NCBI GenBank assembly: GCA_037074705.1
Contig: CM073590.1
Coordinates: forward strand, 210,720,746 to 210,784,745
Direction: 5' to 3'
Length of the DNA: 64,000 nucleotides
DNA from: Zhengitettix transpicula
Taxonomy: Eukaryota > Arthropoda > Insecta > Orthoptera > Tetrigidae
A program made the translations under genes and the position numbers. Positions 37,001 to 49,000 of this stretch are shown piece by piece; position 1 is the first letter of the stretch, and every line of letters starts with the position of its first letter. A model generated the notes under the pieces. The model was given only the letters and a program-made list of their open reading frames with translations, searched no databases and was not told the origin of the DNA.

Positions 37001-40000
37001 TTAAATTATAGTAATTAATACTCAAGTTTTTGTATGTGTTTTATCAATTAACAGCCGATTTCTCACTCATCATTTTAAAACTATTTTAACCTCTAATCGG
37101 GATAATTCAAGCCAGTAGTTTACTATGAGCGACTGTTACTTCTGTACAGTGCGCGTTTATCGAAACAAAAATTACAATTTTAATCAATGGACAATATGAT
37201 TTTAGTTCTGTGCGTTGCGACAGATTTAAAAAGGAACCTGTTTATCTGAAATACTGAATTAGAGGATAAAGTATTTAGAGACCCAGAATTGAAAACGTGG
37301 TTGTATACTACTCTACGTATTATTCGTCTTATATGCAATATAAGTGACACCTTAAATTATATTTGTGATAAACAAATTATTTTAGCAATAAATCAATCAA
37401 GAAAAAATAACTGTGATAAGGAATTTCAACAATAATTGTGTTTTGTGAAATATGTTTGTGTTAATAGTAATGTATTTTATTGCTAAAAAATTTATGAAAA
37501 ATTATGTAGGTCTAGAAGCTATTTAGAAAAATAAATAACTTGTTGAGTCAATTGCGTAATTTATTTCGGTATTGGCTTCATTTCAGAACGATGTGATTTA
37601 ACTGTTCGAATATCACAACTCGTTTTACCACATCCGTTAAAATAAACAATTACTTTTGTCTGTATATTCCTTAGAATCGAGTCATTTTAGTTTATCTTTA
37701 TATTTAAATAAACAAAGGATCCAACACCGATATAATCTAAATTCCTGCCTGTCTGTCACGCTGCCTTTTCTTCTATTTCCGGAAGAAATTGAAAGACCGT
37801 TTTATATTTTTGTTATACAGAGAAAAAGCAAAGTTTTTCTAAATATCAAACAGCCATATGGAGACTAAAAGACGTACGGACGTTCCATAAACTGCTATAA
37901 CTGCTGGTTTTTCAGAAAAAACAGTAGAAAATATTCCTTGAAATTTAGGAATTTACTAAATTGTCATCCACTATTTTAAAAATCCGATTCACTTTTCTTT
38001 TACATGGGCATGCACTGATGTGTAAACAAAACCTTTGTAGCAGAAAATGTTCTCGCGAAACTACCCGAGTGAGTGCATTTGTAAAACACGGCGCTTCGGC
38101 GTCTAAGATTTCTGTCAGCAACTTCCGGTGAGGTGGCAGAGATGTCAGTCTCCGAAACGTCGTGTACTATAAATCCACTCACTAGGTTCGTATCACGAAG
38201 AACGTTTCTTGCAGTGTCGACGTCGAGATGGTCTTTGTACATGAATCAAAATCTTTGTTGACAAGATTTGTCGAGAAAAATATTGTCACAGATAGAGTCA
38301 ACAAAAAACATTGATACCAGAACAATGAGTATTATGTAACGCGTTGGAGAAAGAAAAGATAGACCCAGGCCCTATGCTTTTATTACCGTGCACCGTACAC
38401 TAATCTCTGAGTAAAAAGATAATCCTAAAGTTAAGAACCGTGAACATTGTCTTCACTCCTGTATGAATGACTGGCTTAATGGTGCTATATTTTTTAAGTT
38501 TCCGATATATTCTGCTTCTAATAAGATATTTCCGTTGAGGTAGGTCTCTATAAATCAACCGTTGGCCTGGGATTTGAATTAAGAATCTTATTTTATGTAA
38601 ACTGGATAACATCTTGCTCTAATTCCAATTCCTGCTACATAGGGCAAACAAAACGTTCCCTTAATACCCCTATCAAGGAACACGGGCAGGACCACTGCTA
38701 GGCGTCGGTCTCAGGAATTAACCACTGGCTCTTCTACTTCTATTAGTGTGAATTTTTCCAAGGTGTATAAGCTTAAATCAGCTGTTTGCTCATAGATGGC
38801 GTTAGTGATCATATTTAACTACTATGGACAGGGATTTTTTTTTGCGTTTTTTGATTTGTCAACAATAGTCAGTGCACATCATCAGCAATTTCATACAACA
38901 ACATACATCTATACTTTGGTAATCATGTCAAGTTGTTTTTATACCAAAAACAGAGCATGTGCCGTGAGCTTTGCCTTTCTGTTTAATAAATTTGAAGAAA
39001 TCGGCTGCGGAATCCCGTCAAATGCTTGTGGATGCCTATGGTGATATTTATTTATCGGAAACAACGCGCAAAGATTGGTTTCGTCGGTTCAAATACGTCA
39101 ATTTTGATCTGAACGACAAGAAGCGTGCAAATCGACCCAAGAAGGTTGAGGACCATCAATTGCAGGCTCTTTTGGACGAGGACGATACCCAATCCCAAAA
39201 AATTCTTGCCGAGAAATTGGGTGTTACTCGACCAGCCATTTCCATGCGCCTACGTGCCATGGGAAAGGTTTAAATGGTCGGAAAATAGGTGCCGCATGAA
39301 TTGAATGATAGGACACATGCGAAATCTTGCTCGACAGTCGAAAAAAGAAAGTCGCTACTCCATCGGATTGTGACTGACGATGAATAGTGGATATATTTCG
39401 AGAATCCTAAACGCAAGAAAACAGTCAACCATTAACTTCGTCCTCAATATCGTCTGTTGAAACCTGGTGGAACTGCCAATTCCCGCCGCTATCACCGACA
39501 ACTTATCAAATTTCACCGAGCTCTGCGTGAAAAAAGGCCGGATTATCAGCAAAGTCATGACAATTTGATTTTCCTCCACCCACCACAACGCTCCATCGCA
39601 CACGTCAACACTGGTCTGAACCTACTTGGAGGCACTCAACTGAGAGATGCTACTCCATTTCGCTTATTAACCGGACTTGGGCCCTTCCAACTACCACCTG
39701 TTTTCGTCGACGGGACACGCGCTCGCTGAGCAGCATTTCGATTGTTACGAATACATCAGAAAATGTCTTGATGAGTGGTTTTACTCGAATGAGAAGGAAT
39801 GGTTTTGGCGTGGTATCCACGAGAGATTGCCCGAGAGGTGGTAAAAATATGTAGCCAGCGATGACCGGCACTTTTAATAATTTTGTTTTGCTTTTTATGA
39901 AAAAAACCAAGTGTTTTTCTGACTAAAGAACAGCGGATTTAAATTTATATATCTGTTACGATATAATATTAAGAAGAAACTAAACCCACAATTATAATTT

Positions 40001-43000
40001 GTCGTTGAGCGGCAGAAGAGCTGCATGTATACGAAATCGCGAGAATATAACGTCTAGTCAGGAAAATGTTATCTGCTGTGGTCGGTTCACAGGAATTTGT
40101 GCCGATTAGACTAGTTTTTGATGTACTGACGTTCCGGGTGGATGGCAGTTAAGTACATGCCATTCCAAGAATGTGTTTAAATTTAATTTGTTAATCATTA
40201 ACGTGGATCAATTGGTTTGAACTTGAGCTATCGCTTGTGCCCTTGTACTTCTCGATATTTTCTTGAAAACAGTGACCCGTGAACACAGAATGAGATGGTT
40301 ACTGGCTCCACACCCTCGGATCAAGTATCTGTTACTATAAGACGTTTTCCCTCAGATCATAGGAAAGAATAATTCTTGATCAGGAGAATGACGGAGGAGA
40401 GGAATGCATTTGAGACAGAGACCCTTTCTATTTTCATGACGTTCACATCGTAAAATACAATTGCGAACAATCCCATGGATTATTGTGGCGCTATACAATG
40501 AGCGAGAGAAGTTAAAAAGAACAGCCCCAGTATGTTTTCTCCAGCGTTACCACACAATTATCAGACACCTAATAACTGCACTACTGCATGTTACAGTAGC
40601 TACCTTATTGTTGTTGTGACATAAGTGAATGTTTAATCTGTTACTAATTATATATATATAAACCAGAAAACTGATTTCTTAAGGTTATGAAATATTTGTT
40701 ACTCCAAAAATATACCATTCGCAATAAATTTCCGATTCACACAAATCTGCTTACGATGGTGTCTCCTAATCGACTTAAGTCCTTATATAACTTAACATAT
40801 AACATAAGATCTGATAATTATGATTTGGAGAATACCTTCATATTTTAGTAATTTACTACTTTCTCTCTATTGGCCCTTCCATTCCCTATCTTGGATTTTC
40901 TTTCATTCTTTTATTTAAAATTCTTCACGAAAATATTGTGAAATTTAATAACAGTTATACGACGGATATTTTATATTTGCACACGTGTATGGCGTCTACG
41001 TTTCTGTTTTTATTTGACTTACTACCAATGAATGAATTCCATATATACGCAACGATGACCTGCCTTTGGAATTATTTCCGCTCATTACATTAACACATAT
41101 CACTTTAAAAATCAAATGGTTTTGTTTGAAAAAAAATAATTTTTTTTTGAAATGCAAAAAAAAAAATTAATTATGGTGCAGTAGGATAAAATAATATAAA
41201 AATATCACACCTAGGTAACTGGCGCGTTCAGAGGAAATGATTAAAATTTATTTTTAATCGTTTGACTTAATCATAATAAAGATTTATTTAATTAAAACAG
41301 TGGTTTACTGTTAAGGAGAAGAGCGTTATAATATTTGTTTAAAAAATGCGTACTCACTCCAAAAATGGAAATCTCTCCGGCAGGAAAACTTTAGCTCCTT
41401 CGAAATTCAAGTCATTTCCGATGCACCAGACCATTTCTTGCGTCCATGTTGTACCTGGATCACCAAAATCACTGTTATTAGGAGAAATTATGTGTAATAT
41501 TTTATATGTAATGAATTATATTAAATGTACGACATATTATTTTTTCATCACAAAACGACGTTATATAAAAATATATATTATACTGGATGGTCCGCTCACA
41601 TGTCCCTAATTTCAATTGTATGTGACGGGTTAACGGTTGAAGATAGAAACATAAGAGCGTTGTTAAATCGGGAGATCTCGGGGGCCATGCCGCCGGTTTC
41701 TTTTACCAATCCAACGGCCAGGGAAAATGTTGTGCAAAGTCGTATGAACTTCATTGAACCAGCGTGCAGTAGCGCCATCTTGTTGGAAAAGGATGTTAAC
41801 CTTCAGTTGTTCAATTTGTAGAAAAAAGAACTGCTTCAGCATGTCAAGATACGTGGTACCACAGCGACGAGAAACGGTCCAATACCTTTTTCTGTGATAA
41901 ACTGCACCAAACATTCATCTTGGGACTGTCACTAACGTGGTTTTGTATAGTGTGGGGATATTTGATACCAACATCCATACATTATGCCGGTTTACCTTCT
42001 CTGACACATGGAATGTGGTTTCGTCCGAGAAGAAAATCCTGGGCATGATATCAGCATCAGCACCGAGACGGTCTAGGATCTTTTTCGTATTCCACTCTTT
42101 GCACCGGTCATTCGGCTCAAGATGTTGAAGTACCTGTACTTTGTATACAAACAGTTTGAGACATCTGTGGGAAATTCGATGCAATGTTAATTTCGGTACT
42201 TCAAGTTTCCGCGAAGTTCTTACTTCCAGGGGCTACGCTCATAAGCAGCAAGAATATTTTCAAACATTTCGCCGGATGTTTTGTTACCATTACCATGCTT
42301 CTTTAACAAAGTTCCAGTCGCTAAAAGTGTATCGTGCCACTTCTTTATGCTTTTAGCAGTTGGAGCATCATGGTTAAAGACTCGCTGAAACTCTCATTGA
42401 ACTCTAATAATTAATTTAAACTCCGCATACCACAAAAAATTTTGCGCTTTCATCTGCTGTGTCGCCATTTTGATAAACGAATGACGAAACCCTGTCTTTC
42501 CACCATCTACCGACAGGATTATAAACGTGTTGAGTTTTCCTTTCATATAAACGTTGATGTAAGTTTCTATCTTCAACCGTTTACCCGTCAATTGTAATTA
42601 GGGACGTTCGAACGGACCACCCTGTATGTATACAAGTATGCTAAGACGATGAATATACTTGTGTTTATCATTACCGATAATTATTTGTTGGACCATTATT
42701 CGCAAAAAAATATTGGTTACAAAAAAAGTGGAATGGGGCGTTAGAGAAATTAGTAGAATTTTCGAATAAAATATAAATTCAAAATTACTGCCCATGTGGC
42801 ATTTTGGAGAGTATTAAAAACCTTACTGTGAAAGAAAATTACTGAAATGAAGCCGTGGAGAACACGTAAATACAGGTATGTCTACAAACCAAGTGGTGTA
42901 GAACACAAAGTCAAACCCAAGATGGAAAACGTAGACACATGACGCTCATAGCTGAATGACGAAATAAGCTGGTGGAACGACTTACAGAAGTAGGAAGCCA

Positions 43001-46000
43001 CTGTACGTCAAGGCAAGGACACCAAATGATAGTGATATGTTTCCTCCTTCACTCCGGTTCCATGTTTCTTACGTTTTTCCCACAATTTACCCTAGCTTAA
43101 AATTCTATTTACAAATGTATGTAAAAAAATCTGTTGACTTGTCTAAATAAGCGTGAAAGCTTTTGTAAATAAACTAGTTACTTGCCGGATACACGCACTG
43201 CACTACGGTGTTTCATAAAAGAGGGCTAACGTGAAAATATTACCTAATAGGGTTCAGTGAAGGTTAAAAATAAAATATATATTCTGCCATACTTGATTGT
43301 CATACAACGGTCGGAACAATTGGTACATACGTCTGTGTCTTAATTTTTGCCACTTATCAATGCTCAAACATCAAAAGAACCATGTTGGATCTATTATCCC
43401 ATGCCATAAAGAGTCCATTAGCTGCAACAGTAATTGACTTCTTACGTCTGCCCTTGGGGATTGAATGTGATGCAATAACTAATACTTCGCTTTCAACTGC
43501 AGCTTGTAATTAAGATATTCTTCTTTTACATTACGGCTACTATTTATTTTTTTACAATTACAGTGTTGGACTTTCCTTTTCCGGGTTATTTTCCTTTAAC
43601 GATGACGAAAAAGAAGTATACTAGTTTAGAGTGAAAAAAATGTATGCGGAATTAATCAGAAGCGTCTGATATAATCTTGTCATTTTACAGGATGATGTAA
43701 TGAACATCTTATATAACTTTTTTATATAACTGGGTCCGTCATTTAAATATTAAATAACTAATTCCTAAAGTGCGCAGATCAAGCTGTTAAATATTAGAAA
43801 ATCTAAGAAGTATATTTTTGTCTTTGATATTGGTTTTAACTGTAATATTTTAATTTTTTTATTAAATAAGAAAATTATGAATCTCACCTCGAACAAAACA
43901 CATTTTTGTGAATATGTCAGCCATTTTGATAAAATATTTCTTCTCTATCTTTCATAGTTCTTCATTTAATATTCTCCTTCCTCTCTCGAATACTGGATGT
44001 CGAAACTTTACAGTGGCCGTATTCTGCGTGTGTTATAGACGTGCCTTAGAGTAATAAAAGTCAGCGTTTCTTAAGATACTAAACTGTACTCTTTCTTTGT
44101 ACTGAGAATTTGATATCTTTGTCCTCTTTCCTGGATCATTTAGCTAACTTCATTTATCAGTTGTCTGTGAATTGATATCGGTTCCATATTTCCTTTCTGT
44201 CCCGTAAAAATGCACCGCCGCCAAATAAATTACTCACACACGCAAATCGGAGAAAATTATTTCTGAATTTCCGAATGCAAACGTTGTCAGCGTACGAAGA
44301 ACTTGGTTGCTTTAAAACTTCATTCGGGACTTCCTGATTTGAGTTCTGTGCGCGGGATTATTTTCTTATACATTTCCTCGGATTGGGAAGCATAAAACCA
44401 TGAAAAAGTGATTTTAACAAGTTAAATTTTATTCAGAATTATCACCGATTATTTGGCACAGAAACACTAAATAAATAAATGTATTGGACAAACGGTCAGA
44501 ACCATTTAATTAATACAATTAGAGCAATACATAATTACGTTTCGTCTCTAATTTTGGGCTTAATCAGGTGAAGATGGGACATTAATGATTGTATAATAAT
44601 ATGATATCAAATTTCCTCAAGTATCTTGAATACTCTGCTATTAAATATATATAAAAAAACATTTTTTAACATGTGTAGATTTTTTTTACTTTAAATTATA
44701 TAAAACAATTTTAAACTTACAATTTGATTGTATACACTTCTAAGAACTTCAATTTTTAAGTCGTAAGAATTGTGTAATATTATATAAAAGAATTTTGAAT
44801 AAATTTTAAGGTCATGGTCTTGTTTCCGTGCTTCTGGGATAATAACAATGAATGCTAAGTGAAACATTTATAATAAAGATTTTACGAATACAAATTAAAA
44901 TATTTATGGAACTGATTACAAATTAAGTTACTAGATAATGCAGATTCTGACCAATTTCAGGCAATTTATTTATTAAATTTGAAAAACAACGTTTCGATAC
45001 GTCTTCGTACCATCTTAAGGTATTTTATAATTATTTATAATGATTATCAGCTAATTGATAATATATTAAAAAATTCTGTAAATATCTGGAAGTTCCTCGG
45101 GGGCGCTTTTTAACACACTGCACACTAATGGGGACATGGTACGTGTTGATAATTACTTGAAGAATGTGCAAACACGAACAGAAATGTTGTTTTTTAATTC
45201 TGAAATTGGCCATAAACTCCATTATATATTTCATATAAAGAGACGTAAGTAAAGAATATAACCTTTAAAAAAGTAAAAATAAAATATTTATGTTAGTTAA
45301 AATTATTTCATTCAATAAAAACGTAGCATATATTGTAACAGAATATGTATGGCCGTTGAATAAACTTTTTAGTACAATATTAATCAATCAGATTTCTTAT
45401 TGTTCACCTGACGCGGTCGGAACGTAAGTTCTAATAATATTAATTACATTCTTAATTAATAAACATTTTCTGTCTGTTTTGGCATTGTATTTAGTTATTG
45501 TGTTATTATAGTCATATAAATATGAACATTAAATAATCACTTGATGTTAAAATGTTGCGACTTGAATTCGAATCGAGGTAAAACGACGATGGTATAGATT
45601 TGCCTCCAACACATTAAGTCTTATTTTGAAACTGAGTATTTTTAAGAAAATGACACTGCCTTTTAGAACCTAGGACGAAAACACGAGGATTTAACGTTGA
45701 GGTTAAATAATTCTTTTAAGACTTGCGATTTACATGTAAATAATTTTCTTTTTACTTTATCGAAGCTCGCCGTGAAAGTCTGATGGGATTATAACTTATT
45801 GCTTTCGTCATGACGTTTTCAGTTTCAGTAGCGTATGGCTGAGAGCCGTGACGAATTTGAACGTAATCGTTGTCTGCTTTTTCCTTGAGGCCGAGAATAG
45901 ACCATCGAACAGTTATTTGTCTCGCAATAGTTGCTCCACCCTTGGATACTTACATCACGTCGATCATTGAACCTGATGGAAAGTGCCAATTGACACACGG

Positions 46001-49000
46001 ACCGAGACAATTACGTTTGTAACGGTTGTAAAGTTGTGGCAGGTTGATTGCCCAATTGCGGCTTACGCACCACGTCCATCGCGGGTTTTCAAAGTGATCC
46101 GTAATAGATTATGGAGTGTGAAACTTTAACAGTCGTGTGAACAATCCGAAACGATTATTATTTTAAGCTGGACAAAACTACCTGGTTCTGAACAAATATT
46201 TTAAATTTAATTTATTTTCCCCTGTAGAAAGCAAACGGTTTGCTTCACTACGAACCATGCTAATTAATATAAACAGAGTATATTTCTTACTTGGTGGAGT
46301 AATACGACTACGCTACGGTACTTCTCCTAAACAACTCTTCGTTAAACAAGTTAAAGTTAAACAATGATTTTGCTATAAATAATTTTATTTAAGAGACAGA
46401 TTACTTGATGATAATCCACAATGTGACAAATTCCCTACAACAGCATCTTTAACTTAGTTATAAATCATATATTTTTTGGTAAGGTACAATGTTTGTTTCT
46501 TAAACCGTGTATTTGTAACAATTATTTTTTTTTATTAGGGCAACAGGCTACATGTTTCTTTTCATGTAATCTTATATTGCGACGTGTCCTATTTCCTCGA
46601 CCGAAGACTAATTGAATGTTGAATGAATAATAAACCAAAATCTAAATCGGAATCCAGAAGGAATGTGAGACGCGTAAGAGAGAATAAGATAGCAAAGGGT
46701 TAACTAGTATATAACCCGATTCCTTCCCAGAAATACCTGCGGGCCGTAATAATCGCCCGATTCCTTCCCGACCACTTGACTAAAATTCAGCGGAATGTAT
46801 TTTCATAGTGAATTTTTATTTTCATGCCATGTTTCATTTATTAAAAATATAATAAAATAATAAGAAATTACTGTACTACACAGATTGAATAAACTCCATC
46901 CTAGATAATTCACCATTCCTGTAATTTTACACTTGCTGTTGCATACACTTAATTTTTAGCACTTGTTAAGAGACTGCAGATGATTTAATTTTGGTGTTGG
47001 TGTCAGCTTACATCATAAGTAAAACTTCAAGTACATATCAGGATGGGGTGAATAAAACTGTCCATTCAACGTTCAACTATGAAAACTTTAAAATGCGTTG
47101 GTTGGCTGAAAACCCCGCCCACAGGATTAGAGAATATGGTAACTTAAAATTCTATGTTTTCGGATTTATTTTCCATTTTCATCATTCAATAACAATAAAA
47201 AAAAATCACCATTTAATGATTCAGTTTATGACAAGTTTCAGGCCGTTTATTTGAAACCCTAAAGGAGGCACAATTCGTACGTTGTTTTATAAAGTAATTA
47301 AATGAACTCTCTGAAACTGGTCGTAAGCTGTATTATTATAAATAAGATTTAATAAATTCGGATAATTTAAATTATATGATCTTTAAAAATGTAGGAATGA
47401 TAATTCATAAGATAGTTTATTTTTCTTAAGTATAGATTTTTTTTTTTTTGCTAAACCATTGAAAAAAGAATTTACCAACAAGTTGAATTTAAATTATTCT
47501 TTGCGGTATTTTACGTGCCATAAACGAATTCTTTTGTCAACTAAATTGTTAACCATTGCCCGTTTTTGGAATAAAAGATGACTTCAGTACAAATTTAGAA
47601 CCAGTCCGGAAACCTATGATTTTAGACTATTTATCGTTGAACACTTTGATTAATTGAAGAGTGTTCTGCGAATATTACTAAAATTTTGTGATTCCTGGTG
47701 CTAAGGTTATGGAGGTGTGCAGGTCTTGCCAATTCGACAGGAAGGAATCGGGACTTACCGAGGATTGAGGCCGGGAGGAATCGGACTGTGCCATTTAGAT
47801 ACCTGAAGTGACGGAAATAAACTGTGTAAAGATCCTAGTCGGTATTTCTCTAATTAAGATGCAGGTAAAACTCTAGAGAAACGAGCATCAGGTAGGTCGG
47901 GCTCTCGGTACTTGTCCCACGCCGTTTCGATGGCGTTTGCTGTGGAGACGCAACATTTCCGACAACGTTCCTAGATTTTCAGGCAGCTTCCCGAGTGTTC
48001 CAGTGGGTGCAGAGGACAATTTTTATCGTATACCCAACGTCTGTGGCCCCGAAACATGCACCTCTAATAATTGGCCTAGGTTTAGAAACGCAGGTATATG
48101 AAAGACAATCACGTGGCTGGTTTTACTCCTTCTCTTGGCCATTATTTTTAACAAACACGCTGCTTGAGGGTAATCGACATTATTACAACTACCCTGTAAT
48201 AGCATAGGAGGTGAGAAGAAAGTACGAAACTTTGCTTAAATGAAATTACGTATACTTTAGTTTCTTGTCCAACATTGATACTTATGTCTTTACAACTGAT
48301 TAGGAAAGAATAGAGAGATCTTTCGCCACTTAAATTCTTATGTTTGAGTGATTCGCATATATTTACCTGCAGTAATTCCTGTCAAACGCTTGACGTTTTA
48401 CCTGGTGGTAAAAACAAACCAGCAGTTTGACATTTTTCGAAGGCGCCAAACGACATTATCTCTCATACAAACGTGTGACTGTAACGCGCTATTTTTCCTA
48501 CTTCATATATTATAGTAAGGAAACTGATTAAATTAAAAATTAGAGTATAGTAAAAATCGAATATACAGTTTTTTAAATTTATTTCTGGCCGATTTTCCTC
48601 TGAAGGAACTCATCTTACCTTGAGTTAAATTGACCAGTGATTCTGATCATGATGCTATGAAATTTTTAATTATTTCAAGTATATAAGTATATGAGAATCA
48701 TTATTGTTGGTGTATAACCGATTACATACGCCAATAACGGTTTGTACAGTAACGTAATTGGCCCCAAGAATCTCATGCCCGACAAGGAGTACGTGACATT
48801 TTGGTTTTGAAATGCAATGTGTTTTGAGCATGTGATTCCATTTTTTGGGTTTAGCCTCTATATTCAATGAATACGGTTACATTTACAATAAGTACATTTC
48901 TTACAAAACACGTGTATGTTACTCTACTGAACCAACAGACTCTCTTTGAGACGAGTGTTGTAAAAATCGCTACTGACGATTTCGTAACTCATTCGAACGA

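Larger units (their letters stand above)
41583..42624 (-). mobile_element. Tc1/mariner-superfamily transposon with ~70-bp inverted termini, 3' part deleted
   Basis: Both ends start CTGGATGGTCC or CAGGGTGGTCC, next to TA dinucleotides (41,581-41,582 and 42,625-42,626), the insertion target of this superfamily. The termini pair over about 70 bp ('ggttgaagatagaaac' is shared at the inner end). The transposase lies on the minus strand. At 1,042 bp it is shorter than an intact element because the C-terminal coding part is missing. It is 130 bp upstream of exon 2, in intron 1. Confidence 0.9.

Noticed and set aside
45825..46010. Minus-strand ORF as a transposase N-terminus
   Set aside because: Only a vague resemblance; no helix-turn-helix or catalytic block could be read.
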